This document shows, piece after piece, positions 1 through 8,175 of a stretch of 64,000 nucleotides of DNA. The DNA lies in assembly GCF_000690905.1 (NCBI RefSeq), contig NZ_JMCL01000018.1, forward strand, positions 1-64,000, read 5' to 3'. The translations under genes and the position numbers were made by a program. The DNA is from Pseudomonas sp. Ant30-3 (GTDB taxonomy: Bacteria > Pseudomonadota > Gammaproteobacteria > Pseudomonadales > Pseudomonadaceae). The first letter of the stretch is position 1. Each line of letters opens with the position of its first letter. The notes beneath the pieces were generated by a model that saw nothing but the letters and a program-made list of their open reading frames with translations, ran no database searches and was not told where the DNA came from.

Positions 1-685
1 CGCACCCGCCGAGGCCGACCATGATGATCGGAAACAGCGCTTTGGACGACAGCACCTGAACAGTGGCGCGCCAGGAAATGCGCGCAACGGCGGGCACAGG
101 CGAGGGCGCTTTTTTCAACTGAGCATCGAGCCGCCAGAACAGCAACACGCCGATCAGACTGGCCAACGCCGCAAGGTAAAACGCTGCAGTTATCGGATAG
201 CCCAGCGCAGCAGCCGCGCGGCCCAACAACGGACCGCTGCCGATCCCGGTCATCATGCTGCCCGACAGCAGCGCGAAGTACTTTGCGCGTTGGGCGGGCG
301 TTACCAGGCTCGCGACGATAATCGGGCCCAAGGTGTAAAACACGCCCCAGCCCAGTCCCAGCAACAGTCCGAAAAACAGCAACAGATTGCCGAATCCAGG
401 CGTCATCGCGAAGCCCAGACTGGCTGCCACCAACAGCATGCCAAATAGCGCAATCGAACGCGCCGCGCCGAGCAGATCCGACAGGTGACCGGAGACAATC
501 ACCGCCGCAAACGTACTGAGCATCGCCGCCGAAATCACACTGCCGGCATCGTGTTCGTTGCCGCCCCGTGAACCGATCAACAGAGACAACAAAAACGTCG
601 AGCCGTAGGACAACGACAGCAAATAACTGGCGAGACAAAACAGGCTGAACAGCCTGCTTGAGACGTGGGACGTAGCGGTAGACAT
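1..685 (-). CDS. MFS transporter, C-terminal end outside the window
   Basis: This is an integral inner-membrane transporter of the major facilitator superfamily; only the first 228 codons are present because the gene runs off the left edge. The visible part begins MSTATSHVSSRLF and carries successive hydrophobic helices (LLLSLSYG-type, AAMLSTFAAVIVSG, SIALFGMLLVAASLG, LLLFFGLLLGLGWGVFYTLG, GYPITAAFYLAALASLIGVLLFW). The loop after the second helix reads SGHLSDLLGAARS, a version of the conserved MFS A-motif (GxLxDxxGRR). The substrate cannot be told from sequence. Sugar or drug efflux of the SetA/YfcJ type is possible. It stands alone and is transcribed away from the HD-hydrolase gene. Confidence 0.85.
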   Translation of the reverse strand, partial: MSTATSHVSSRLFSLFCLASYLLSLSYGSTFLLSLLIGSRGGNEHDAGSVISAAMLSTFAAVIVSGHLSDLLGAARSIALFGMLLVAASLGFAMTPGFGNLLLFFGLLLGLGWGVFYTLGPIIVASLVTPAQRAKYFALLSGSMMTGIGSGPLLGRAAAALGYPITAAFYLAALASLIGVLLFWRLDAQLKKAPSPVPAVARISWRATVQVLSSKALFPIIMVGLGGC

Positions 686-797
686 GAGGCAGTTCCTTGA
701 CCCGGTAACGGTGCTATTCCTCTGTCTATCACGCGCATCGACATTGTTAGTTGCGAGGTTATCGATGCCAGGGTAAGCGCGGGGCGGAGTAATGCGC

Positions 798-1451
798 TCA
801 GGGGAGGCCGATTTCTTCTTTGAACAGCTCCATGAAACCCTTCAAACGCTCATGTCGGATGCGCGCGAGGCGCTGGCCGGTGGTCGTCTGGAAACCGTCC
901 GCCAGGTGCAGCAACTTGGTCTGGAAGTGATCGAGGCAAAAACGTTTGTCATCGTAATCACGCGCTTTTGCTTCTGGGTCCTGCGGGTCGTACAACGCGC
1001 TGCCCATGCGTCCGGCGATGTAAAAGGTGCGGGCCACGCCGAGCATGCCGAGGGAGTCGAGGCGGTCGGCGTCCTGCATGATCTTCGCTTCCAGGGTGAG
1101 GGGGGCGATGTCGGCGGAAAAGCTGTGTGCGTGAATGGCGTGGGCGACAGCGCTGATTTTCATGCTAGGCCACGCCAGGGTGACCAACACGGCAGACGCT
1201 TTCTCGGCGGCCAAACGTGACGCCTGTGAACGCAACGGCGAGTTCTTCTCCACCGCTACGCAATCATGCAAAAGCACCGCCGCCAGCAACACGTCAAGGT
1301 CGCCACCTTCTTCAGCATGAAGCGTGCGCACGTTGTGCCACACCCGTTGCAGATGAGACAGATCGTGCGCGCCGTCTTCGGAAGGTTCCAGCGCATGGGG
1401 CAGCAGTTGTACCGCCAGCAGCTGCAACGGTGCAAAGGCATCAATGGTCAT
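798..1451 (-). CDS. HD-domain phosphohydrolase family protein
   Basis: A predicted cytoplasmic metal-dependent phosphohydrolase of the HD superfamily, 217 residues from the chosen start. The metal ligands are recognisable in order: His in HDLSHLQRVW, the paired HD in LLHDCVAVEKN, His in AHAIHAHSF, and the final Asp in KIMQDADRLDSLG. This layout matches the YedJ/YpgQ group, some of which hydrolyse nucleotides; the substrate here is unknown. The chosen ATG is the third one in the frame. AGGA lies five bases before it, while the longer forms (to 1475) have no ribosome-binding site. It is a single-gene unit flanked by a REP element upstream. Confidence 0.8.
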   Translation of the reverse strand: MTIDAFAPLQLLAVQLLPHALEPSEDGAHDLSHLQRVWHNVRTLHAEEGGDLDVLLAAVLLHDCVAVEKNSPLRSQASRLAAEKASAVLVTLAWPSMKISAVAHAIHAHSFSADIAPLTLEAKIMQDADRLDSLGMLGVARTFYIAGRMGSALYDPQDPEAKARDYDDKRFCLDHFQTKLLHLADGFQTTTGQRLARIRHERLKGFMELFKEEIGLP

Positions 1452-1496
1452 AGACATCCTGTTCAGTGAAAACATTTTTTGGCAGCGACTCTACCT

Positions 1497-1631
1497 TGTA
1501 GCAGCTGGCGCAGCCTGCGTTCGGCTGCGCAGCAGTCGTGAAAAACCTGCGTACACGGTTCACCTGTAACACCGCAACGCCTGATTTCACGACTGCTGCA
1601 CAGCCGAACGCAGGCTTCGCCAGCTGCTACA
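1497..1631. repeat. REP-type inverted repeat, GTAGCAGCTG family
   Basis: Two arms of about 47 bases face each other: the left starts TGTAGCAGCTGGCGCAGCC and the right ends GGCTTCGCCAGCTGCTACA. They are separated by roughly 40 bases and fill the gap between the HD hydrolase and the GNAT gene. The outer motif recurs at 28256-28359 and 39056-39175, which marks it as a dispersed family of the Pseudomonas REP/REPIN kind. Confidence 0.85.
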
Positions 1632-1740
1632 GATACTCCACCAGCTGCTACACATGCTCCTTGGGCCCGGCTGTGAATTTCCAGTGTGACGAGTGGCGTG
1701 TGCCGACTTAGTATGGCGTTTTCAACTTATCGAACAAGGC

Positions 1741-2229
1741 ATGTCCATGACCATCGAAATCCGCCCGGCGACTCCCAGCGATGCGCCGCAGATCCTCGGG
1801 TTCATTACCGAACTGGCCGACTACGAACGTGCCCGTCACGAAGTCATCGCCAGCGTCGCCGACATCGAGCGCAGCCTCTTCAGCGAAGGCGCCACCGCCC
1901 ACGGTCTGATCTGCCTGCGCGACGGCCAGCCCATCGGCTTCGCCGTATTCTTCTTCAGTTATTCCACCTGGCTCGGCAGCAATTGCCTGTACCTCGAAGA
2001 CCTCTACATCACCCCCGAACAACGCGGAGGCGGTGCAGGCAAGACCCTGTTGCGCCACCTAGCAAAAATCGCCTGCGCCAACGACTGCGGCCGTTTCGAA
2101 TGGAGCGTGCTGGACTGGAACAAACCGGCGATCGACTTCTACGAATCCATCGGCGCACGCCCGCAGGAAGAGTGGGTGCGGTATCGGATGGATGGCAAGG
2201 TTTTGCGCGAGTTCGCCCAGGGCCAATGA
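1741..2229 (+). CDS. GNAT family N-acetyltransferase (diamine acetyltransferase-like)
   Basis: A 162-residue cytoplasmic acetyltransferase that would move an acetyl group from acetyl-CoA to an amine. The acetyl-CoA binding motif A is clear: LEDLYITPEQRGGGAGKTLL (about residues 92-111), with the Q/RxxGxG/A signature, followed by a helix and WSVLDWNKPAIDFYESIGA, the typical NxxAxxFYxxxGA end. The FITELADYERARHEV start and the YRMDG end resemble spermidine/spermine or thialysine acetyltransferases, so a polyamine-like substrate is likely but unproven. An ATG six bases downstream could also serve as start. Confidence 0.88.
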   Translation: MSMTIEIRPATPSDAPQILGFITELADYERARHEVIASVADIERSLFSEGATAHGLICLRDGQPIGFAVFFFSYSTWLGSNCLYLEDLYITPEQRGGGAGKTLLRHLAKIACANDCGRFEWSVLDWNKPAIDFYESIGARPQEEWVRYRMDGKVLREFAQGQ

Positions 2230-2388
2230 TGAATTATGGCAAGCAAATGTTTATTTGATTGTCGGCAAGGCGCTGGCTCGGCACTATAGGCGCGCACTTT
2301 TCGCGCGCTCATGGATGACACCTGCAATGCCTCTGGCAAAAATTCTCCATGCCCGTGGAGCCTTCGCCCCGTTACCGATTGATCGGCG

Positions 2389-3051
2389 ATGAGCGGATTA
2401 CGGGCGACAATGCGTCTCTACGGGCTGGTAAAAAACCTAGGCTCGAGCGACAACCCGCACCGCCAGGCGGTAGACATTCTCTGCATCACAAACCGCATGG
2501 GCGGCAAAGCCATTCGCGCTTTTGTTTCGCGGCTGGACGCCGAGTTGATGGCGCGCGGCGCGGGGTTTGAGGCCTACCGCGTAATACCCCTGTGCACCTT
2601 CGATCCGAATCCGTTTCTGGCAGCGCATCAAGGCTGGCTGGCGTTGCACGTGTGCTGCGGCTTTGTCGCCCCGGCCGGTCAATCGTTAATGCACAAAGGT
2701 ACGCTGTCGCCGATGGGCTGGTACGTCTACTCCCAGATTGGCCATTGGACGTCTGAGCATCATCTGGATCTCGGCCCGCAGATGGCCGACCTGTTGCAAA
2801 CCGCCTACGAGCGTCATCAGTTGATCAGCTACAACACTTGGCTCAACCAACTCGACGATGTCTCGCCCGCGGAATTGGCCTGGCATGCCGACCAAGCCTG
2901 GGGACAACTGCAATCCACCCCGCAAGGAAAAAGTCGCGAGCATCGCCATGCGCTGTTCGACCCCGTCGACAACCGCTGGCGCTTCTGCGCGACCGACATC
3001 GACATCTGCCTACCGCCCCCGGAACCTCTGAAGCAAGGAGCTTTAAATTGA
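2389..3051 (+). CDS. Uncharacterised protein at the head of a T6SS cargo cassette
   Basis: I do not recognise this family. The protein has about 220 residues (213 if the second ATG at 2410 is used), no signal peptide and no membrane helix. It is rich in Trp, His and Cys (WLALHVCCGF, MGWYVYSQIGHWTSEHH, NRWRFCATDIDICLPPP). Its stop overlaps the TTG start of the PAAR gene (TTGA), so the two are translationally coupled. Position directly before a PAAR-lipase-immunity set suggests a T6SS adaptor/chaperone or a remnant of another cargo protein. It lacks anything I can match to DUF4123 or DUF2169 adaptors. Confidence 0.6.
   Translation: MSGLRATMRLYGLVKNLGSSDNPHRQAVDILCITNRMGGKAIRAFVSRLDAELMARGAGFEAYRVIPLCTFDPNPFLAAHQGWLALHVCCGFVAPAGQSLMHKGTLSPMGWYVYSQIGHWTSEHHLDLGPQMADLLQTAYERHQLISYNTWLNQLDDVSPAELAWHADQAWGQLQSTPQGKSREHRHALFDPVDNRWRFCATDIDICLPPPEPLKQGALN
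3035..3040 (+). promoter_or_regulatory. Shine-Dalgarno deciding a TTG start for the PAAR gene
   Basis: AAGGAG lies seven bases before TTG at 3048 and inside the last codons of the upstream gene. The PAAR domain begins immediately afterwards (SGKPAARVTDP), so this rare start fits the family. Longer readings of the frame would duplicate upstream coding sequence. Confidence 0.75.
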
Positions 3052-3542
3052 GTGGAAAACCCGCTGCCCGCGTCACTGACCCGACAGCATGCCCATTGCC
3101 AGGCCATGGCACTAACCCGATTGTCTCTGGCTCGCCCGACGTCTTCTTCGACGGCCTCGCCGCCGCCCGCATGACCGATACATCGGCCTGCGGCAGCCCT
3201 ATCACGGGCGCCGTCTCCGGCACCGTATTTATCAACGGCCTGAATGCCGCGATGCTTGATAGCACCGGAGGGCACGGCAATGTCGTGGTCGGTGGGTCGG
3301 GGACGGTTATTATTGGGCAGAGTGGTGGAGGGGCAACGTTTAGTGGGCTGTTGCCGATGCCGGTGCATTTTACCGACAGATTGCAAGTGACGAATGAGGC
3401 GACTGGAGACCCTGTACCCTATCACGCCTACACCATTATACGAGGTGATGGCAGTGAGGAACACGGTGTAACCGATGCGTTTGGATTTACGCATACGGTC
3501 AGTTCGCACCTGGCTGAAACCATCAAATTGTTTGTGGAGTGA
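3048..3542 (+). CDS. PAAR-domain T6SS spike protein with transthyretin-like tail
   Basis: A 164-residue spike-tip protein of the type VI secretion system. Residues 3-88 form the PAAR domain: GKPAARVTDPTACP, then PIVSGSPDVFFDGLAAAR, then TVFINGLNAAMLDS and NVVVGGSGTVIIG, the repeated GS/N-G patterns that build the cone capping VgrG. Residues 102-164 (HFTDRLQVTNEATGDPVPYH, AYTIIRGDGS, GVTDAFGFTHTV) look like the transthyretin-like tail seen on some VgrG and PAAR proteins, where it holds a cargo effector. The next gene, a lipase, is the natural cargo. Its stop overlaps the start of that gene by one base. Confidence 0.9.
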   Translation: MSGKPAARVTDPTACPLPGHGTNPIVSGSPDVFFDGLAAARMTDTSACGSPITGAVSGTVFINGLNAAMLDSTGGHGNVVVGGSGTVIIGQSGGGATFSGLLPMPVHFTDRLQVTNEATGDPVPYHAYTIIRGDGSEEHGVTDAFGFTHTVSSHLAETIKLFVE

Positions 3543-4288
3543 TGGAATTGACCGAAGTCAGTGCGCCGACTGAAACTCCTCATACCAAGAGAGAAGCGAG
3601 GACCCACACACTCACGTGCAAGACGGATCAGTCTAATAAACAAGTGGCAATTGCTCTTCGAGATTTTGTAGTCTTTTTTATTGGTGGTGCGGGGGATCAG
3701 CAAAGCTATTACTTTAGTGGTCCTAATAATAATGTCGATGATATTCGTCAGATTTTCATGGACGATGCGAGAGTTTTGAAGTTTCCAGTGGGTAAGTTTG
3801 AGTCGTGGCCCCTCAGCTATAATGACTTTGTCAGCGAAAAAGACTTGAACGAAAAAGTGCTAAGGAAGATACCAGGCTGTTCAACAGCGGTATACATTAT
3901 CGGACATAGCCTTGGGGCTTGGAATGGCGCTCATCTCTCGGCTGTTTTAACGGATAAAGGTTATACCGTACGAATGCTGTTGACCATTGATCCCGTTGGC
4001 GAAGGTGCGATCGTTTGGGGGATTTCAAATATATACAGATTGCAACCTAAGCCGAAGGCAAAGTACTGGGTAAATATCCGCGCCGCGCCACTAAAACCCA
4101 ATGCATCGGATGGTGTTGCGGAATTTGGTGAGCAGTGGGAAATTACCACGGGGCCCGATGTGATGGGGCGAGTAGATGTGAATCATGCGGATGCTAATAT
4201 CATGTATCTTCGACCTTTAAATAATGGAAAAACAGCTCGCCAGATTTTGAATGAATCTATATTGAATTTGTTTAGGGGTAATGCTTGA
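3542..4288 (+). CDS. Putative T6SS lipase/phospholipase effector (GxSxG)
   Basis: A 248-residue alpha/beta-hydrolase-like protein with no signal peptide. The nucleophile elbow is IIGHSLGAWNGAHL (about residues 119-132), a GHSLG form of GxSxG. An early strand reads VVFFIGGAGDQQSYYF, typical of the oxyanion region, and TIDPVGEG (about 155) and the late VNHADANIMY supply plausible catalytic Asp and His. This pattern is shared by type VI lipase effectors (Tle), which attack phospholipids of rival bacteria. It starts inside the PAAR stop codon (TGATG) and ends inside the next start (TGATG). Codons are much more AT-rich than in neighbouring core genes, a sign of horizontal acquisition. The Tle subfamily is not determined. 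Confidence 0.8.
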   Translation: MELTEVSAPTETPHTKREARTHTLTCKTDQSNKQVAIALRDFVVFFIGGAGDQQSYYFSGPNNNVDDIRQIFMDDARVLKFPVGKFESWPLSYNDFVSEKDLNEKVLRKIPGCSTAVYIIGHSLGAWNGAHLSAVLTDKGYTVRMLLTIDPVGEGAIVWGISNIYRLQPKPKAKYWVNIRAAPLKPNASDGVAEFGEQWEITTGPDVMGRVDVNHADANIMYLRPLNNGKTARQILNESILNLFRGNA

Positions 4289-4782
4289 TGTTACGATTTT
4301 CTTTATTTGGGTTAATCGTGCTGTGTACTTCCTGTTCTTTGAACCATGGCAAACCAATTGCAACATTGACGTATTCTGATATTGCGGAGTTGGAGGGTAC
4401 AGGCATATATCAAGTTCGTTTTACTTCGGATGTAGAAATTCTGGAGTTATTCAAGTCGCACATCGGGCAGGGGTTGATCTGCTCTGTAGGAAAAGATCTC
4501 GACTTTTCGGTAGCCCACCAAATAAAGCGCTCTGGGTATGGTTTCGTCGAGCGCATTGAAGATGCTTCTGAAAAAAAATATCAGGCTCGTGTCATTTTCA
4601 GGGAATCAACTGGAGAAAAAGGGGCGGAGATTTTTCCTGAAGGCGAGGCGCTGAAGCATTGGATCGCAAGTGATAAGTATATTTCCTGCATCTTTCGGTC
4701 TCACTCCACTACCTACAAGACCTATTTTTCGAACGTTATGCGTGTTCCCACTGGCGATTTAGTTCGCGCAATCGAAAGATAA
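4288..4782 (+). CDS. Putative lipoprotein immunity protein for the T6SS lipase
   Basis: A 164-residue protein with an N-terminal hydrophobic stretch (MLRFSLFGLIVLCTSCSLN) ending in a cysteine at residue 16, a slightly unusual lipobox (Cys at -3). It would be an envelope-anchored lipoprotein. I see no known domain. Immunity is inferred from place: its start overlaps the lipase stop by one base, it shares the low GC content of the lipase gene, and known Tle effectors acting on membranes from the periplasm are paired with periplasmic or lipoprotein Tli proteins. Direct similarity to a known Tli could not be judged. Confidence 0.65.
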   Translation: MLRFSLFGLIVLCTSCSLNHGKPIATLTYSDIAELEGTGIYQVRFTSDVEILELFKSHIGQGLICSVGKDLDFSVAHQIKRSGYGFVERIEDASEKKYQARVIFRESTGEKGAEIFPEGEALKHWIASDKYISCIFRSHSTTYKTYFSNVMRVPTGDLVRAIER

Positions 4783-5137
4783 CCACGCGTTCACACTCGG
4801 GGTTCGGATATCGGTTTTGTGCAGTGCCCGTTCCCATAGCGGCCTGGTTCAGGGCTGGAGCAAACGCCCGCTCCGGGCGGCGTACACCATCATCAGAGGT
4901 CATGGACTCCTGAGCCCGGTTAGCGGATCAAGACAGTAATAGCTATGGGGTAGGAGCCCGCCCGAATGGAGGACTGCGCGTCATCTTCATTAAAGACTTG
5001 CAACCCGGATAAGCACTAGGTAGGCATGCATTGAATCTATCCCATATTATGAGACGCCAAATTACATATTGAGATTTTGTACCTCCCAGGTTTATAGTCC
5101 AGCTCACTCACTGTCCAAAAAACAAAACAGGTGAACG
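4783..5137. other. 355-bp gene-free stretch with a relic of a PAAR tail
   Basis: No complete gene. At about 4847-4920 one frame reads QGWSKRPLR-AAYTIIRGHG before meeting stops, echoing the tail of the intact PAAR protein (YHAYTIIRGDG). The rest, AT-rich towards the end, should hold the promoter of the galactonate operon. I see no confident -35/-10 pair. Confidence 0.55.
4847..4920 (+). pseudogene. Fragment of a second PAAR/TTR-like C-terminal tail
   Basis: Translating in the frame of 4877 gives RPLRAAYTIIRGHGLLSP. Nine consecutive positions (AYTIIRG-x-G) match the tail of the PAAR protein at 3048-3542, yet the DNA around them differs, so it is a homologous relic and not a simple local duplication. 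No start, PAAR domain or continuous frame remains. Confidence 0.5.
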
Positions 5138-6130
5138 ATGCTGGCGCAATTGATCGCGCTCGATTGGGGGACGACCTCATTACGTGCTTACAAACTCGCC
5201 GAGGGTGGCCAGGTGCTCGAACAGCGTTCGCTGTCTTCGGGGATCATGCAGCTACCAGAGACGGCGCGAGTCATCAACGGTCAGCTGTGCGCTGACGGTT
5301 TTGAACTGGCGTTCGATGAAGCGTGCGGTGACTGGCTCGACGCGCAGCCGGAGCTGCCGGTGATTGCCTGCGGCATGGTCGGCAGCGCTCAAGGCTGGCG
5401 CGAAGCCGCCTACTGCGACACGCCGGCGAACGTCGCCAATCTCGGAAACTCCCTACAAACAGTTCGCAGTCTGCGCGGTGTCGATGTGCACATCGTGCCG
5501 GGTGTGATTCAGCGTTCGACGCTGCCGAATGTGATGCGCGGCGAAGAGACTCAGGTGCTCGGAGTTCTGCAGAATTTGCCGGCCGAGGCGGGCGCCGATC
5601 TGTTGATCGGCCTGCCAGGCAGTCATTCGAAATGGGTCGAAGTGATTGATGGCCGCATCGTGCATTTCGATACCTTCATGACCGGCGAAATCTTCGCCGT
5701 CCTCAGCGAACACAGCATCCTCGGGCGCACCCAGCAGCGCGGTGCCTCTTTCGACGGCGACGCATTCGATCGCGGTGTGCAAACAGCCTTGTCGGCGGAC
5801 GGTGAAATCGGTCCGCTATCGACGGTGTTCAGCGCTCGCAGCCTTGGTTTGACCGGTGAACTCAGTGCTGGTGCGCAACCGGATTACCTGTCCGGCCTGC
5901 TGATCGGTCATGAGCTGGCGGCGTTGGCCAACGTTCAGCGTCGGCGCCGCAAAACCGTGCACCTGCCTTCGATCATTCTGATCGGCAACGCCCAATTGTG
6001 CAGTCGTTACAGCCGGGCGCTCGACGCCTGCGGTTTCGCTCGCGTGACGCTGGCCGAGCAAGCCACCGAACGCGGGTTGTGGCAGTTGGCGCTGGCCGCC
6101 GGACTGGTCGCAGCACATCCATCCCGTTAA
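5138..6130 (+). CDS. dgoK: 2-dehydro-3-deoxygalactonokinase
   Basis: Phosphorylates 2-dehydro-3-deoxy-D-galactonate with ATP to the 6-phosphate, the second step of the De Ley-Doudoroff galactonate route. The 330-residue protein has the full family length and begins with the sugar-kinase phosphate motif ALDWGTTSLRAY. Later motifs include PGVIQRSTLPNVMRGEETQ and LIGLPGSHSKWVEV, where the DgoK family keeps its sugar and nucleotide contacts. It is the first gene of dgoK-dgoA-dgoD-dgoT; dgoA follows 19 bases later. Confidence 0.95.
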   Translation: MLAQLIALDWGTTSLRAYKLAEGGQVLEQRSLSSGIMQLPETARVINGQLCADGFELAFDEACGDWLDAQPELPVIACGMVGSAQGWREAAYCDTPANVANLGNSLQTVRSLRGVDVHIVPGVIQRSTLPNVMRGEETQVLGVLQNLPAEAGADLLIGLPGSHSKWVEVIDGRIVHFDTFMTGEIFAVLSEHSILGRTQQRGASFDGDAFDRGVQTALSADGEIGPLSTVFSARSLGLTGELSAGAQPDYLSGLLIGHELAALANVQRRRRKTVHLPSIILIGNAQLCSRYSRALDACGFARVTLAEQATERGLWQLALAAGLVAAHPSR

Positions 6131-6149
6131 ACCTGAATGGAGGTCTGAC

Positions 6150-6770
6150 ATGCTTAAACAAGCACTGGCGCAAAACGGTCTGATCGCGATCCTGCGCGGC
6201 CTGCGGCCACAAGAAGCCGCGGCTATCGGAGAAGTCCTGTATGCCGCCGGATTTCGCGTCATCGAGGTGCCGCTCAATTCCCCTGAGCCGTACGAAAGTA
6301 TCCGCATCCTGCGCAGTACGTTGCCTGCCGATTGCCTGATCGGCGCGGGCACGGTCCTGACCCCGGAACACGTCGAGCAAGTGAAAGCAGCGGGGGGCCA
6401 GGTGATCGTCATGCCCCACAGCGATGCCAAGGTTTTACGCGCAGCGAAAGCGGCAGGGCTCTACCTGTCGCCAGGTGTCGCGACGCCGACCGAAGCCTTC
6501 GCCGCGTTGGCCGAAGGCGCGGACATCCTGAAGCTGTTTCCTGCCGAGCAGATGAGCCCGGCCGTCGTCAAAGCCTGGCTCGCGGTACTGCCGGCCGGAA
6601 CGATTCTGGCGCCGGTCGGCGGCATCACCCCGGACAACATGCAGGTGTTCATCGACGCGGGCGTCAAAGGCTTTGGCCTTGGATCCGGCCTGTTCAAACC
6701 CGGCATGACGCCTGAGCAAGTGGCGACCAATGCCGAAGCCTACGTGGCGGCCTGGAAAGCGCTTCGTTAA
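6150..6770 (+). CDS. dgoA: 2-dehydro-3-deoxy-6-phosphogalactonate aldolase
   Basis: Cleaves 2-dehydro-3-deoxy-6-phosphogalactonate into pyruvate and glyceraldehyde 3-phosphate. The 206-residue protein is a class I KDPG/KDPGal aldolase: IAILRGLRPQEA at the start, the catalytic Glu in RVIEVPLNSPEP (about residue 37), GAGTVLTPEHV, and the Schiff-base Lys in ADILKLFPAEQMSP (about residue 126). The ending PVGGITPDNMQVF and GFGLGSGLF is the phosphate-binding region. The LNSPEP version of the early motif fits the galactose-specific group better than Eda. A ribosome-binding site (GGAGG) precedes the ATG. Confidence 0.95.
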   Translation: MLKQALAQNGLIAILRGLRPQEAAAIGEVLYAAGFRVIEVPLNSPEPYESIRILRSTLPADCLIGAGTVLTPEHVEQVKAAGGQVIVMPHSDAKVLRAAKAAGLYLSPGVATPTEAFAALAEGADILKLFPAEQMSPAVVKAWLAVLPAGTILAPVGGITPDNMQVFIDAGVKGFGLGSGLFKPGMTPEQVATNAEAYVAAWKALR

Positions 6771-6830
6771 GAATCTTCAAGCGCTGCTAGCGCTGTATCT
6801 AACAAGAACTGCATTTATAAGAGGCACGAG

Positions 6831-7979
6831 ATGAAAATCACCAAACTGACCACCTTCATCGTTCCACCGCGCTGGTGCTTCCTCAAGGTCGAAACCGACG
6901 AGGGCGTGACCGGTTGGGGCGAGCCCGTGGTTGAAGGCCGCGCGCACACTGTCGCCGCAGCCGTTGAGGAATTGTCCGACTACCTGATCGGCAAAGACCC
7001 ACGCAACATCGAAGACATCTGGACCGTGCTTTACCGCGGCGGCTTCTACCGAGGCGGCGCGATTCACATGAGCGCGCTGGCCGGTATCGACCAAGCGTTG
7101 TGGGACATCAAGGGCAAGGCCTTGGGTGTGTCGGTCAGTGATCTGCTAGGTGGCCAGGTGCGTGACAAGATTCGCGTGTATTCGTGGATCGGCGGCGACC
7201 GCCCGGCGGACACCGCACGCGCCGCGAAAGAGGCCGTCGAACGCGGTTTCACCGCGGTAAAGATGAACGGCACCGAAGAGCTGCAGTTCCTTGATTCTTT
7301 CGAAAAAGTCGACCTTGCACTGGCCAACGTTGCTGCCGTTCGTGATGCGGTCGGGCCGAATGTCGGTATCGGTGTGGACTTCCATGGTCGCGTGCACAAG
7401 CCGATGGCTAAGGTGCTGATGAAGGAACTCGACCCGTACAAACTGATGTTTATCGAAGAACCGGTGCTCAGCGAAAACTACGAAGCGTTGAAAGAACTTG
7501 CACCGTTGACCAGCACACCGATTGCCCTCGGCGAACGCTTGTTCTCGCGCTGGGATTTCAAGCGCGTGCTCAGCGAAGGTTACGTCGACATCATTCAGCC
7601 GGATGCCTCCCACGCTGGCGGTATTACCGAGACGCGCAAGATTGCCAACATGGCCGAAGCCTACGACGTGGCGCTGGCGCTGCACTGCCCGCTGGGCCCG
7701 ATTGCGTTGGCTGCGTGCCTGCAACTGGATGCGGTTTGCTACAACGCGTTTATTCAGGAACAGAGCCTGGGCATTCACTACAACGAGAGCAACGACCTGC
7801 TGGATTACGTCAAGGATCCGCGGGTGTTCGATTACGACAAAGGCTTCGTGAAGATTCCGAACGGCCCAGGGCTGGGAATCGAGATCAACGAGGAATATGT
7901 GATCGAACGCGCGGCCGTCGGCCACCGCTGGCGCAACCCGATCTGGCGCCATGCCGATGGCAGTTTTGCCGAGTGGTGA
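6831..7979 (+). CDS. dgoD: D-galactonate dehydratase
   Basis: Dehydrates D-galactonate to 2-dehydro-3-deoxygalactonate, the entry step of the pathway. The 382-residue protein is an enolase-superfamily dehydratase of usual length. Metal and base residues are visible: KMNGTEE, Asp in [13 protein letters not shown], Glu in [11 protein letters not shown], Glu in [11 protein letters not shown], the [12 protein letters not shown] stretch and the catalytic His of [12 protein letters not shown]. The Asp/Glu/Glu set plus two His residues is the galactonate dehydratase pattern. It sits third in the operon, 60 bases after dgoA. Confidence 0.95.
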   Translation: MKITKLTTFIVPPRWCFLKVETDEGVTGWGEPVVEGRAHTVAAAVEELSDYLIGKDPRNIEDIWTVLYRGGFYRGGAIHMSALAGIDQALWDIKGKALGVSVSDLLGGQVRDKIRVYSWIGGDRPADTARAAKEAVERGFTAVKMNGTEELQFLDSFEKVDLALANVAAVRDAVGPNVGIGVDFHGRVHKPMAKVLMKELDPYKLMFIEEPVLSENYEALKELAPLTSTPIALGERLFSRWDFKRVLSEGYVDIIQPDASHAGGITETRKIANMAEAYDVALALHCPLGPIALAACLQLDAVCYNAFIQEQSLGIHYNESNDLLDYVKDPRVFDYDKGFVKIPNGPGLGIEINEEYVIERAAVGHRWRNPIWRHADGSFAEW

Positions 7980-8004
7980 GTCCTTTCTGACTCCACACAA
8001 ACCC

Positions 8005-8096
8005 CTGTGGGAGCCAGCCTGCTGGCGATTTCGTCGACACATCCAGCGCTTACGGTGACTGACACACCGCCATCGCCAGCAGGCTGGCTCCCACAG
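8005..8096. repeat. REP-type inverted repeat, GTGGGAGCCAGCCTGCTGG family
   Basis: The arms CTGTGGGAGCCAGCCTGCTG and CAGCAGGCTGGCTCCCACAG are perfect complements and are separated by about 45 bases. It lies between dgoD and dgoT inside the galactonate operon and may affect mRNA stability there. Confidence 0.9.
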
Positions 8097-8175
8097 TTTG
8101 ATCTTCATGGACAAGGAGATCGGCAGCATTCCATTTTTAATCCGACCTCAATAAACATAAAAAGAGGCACACCCC

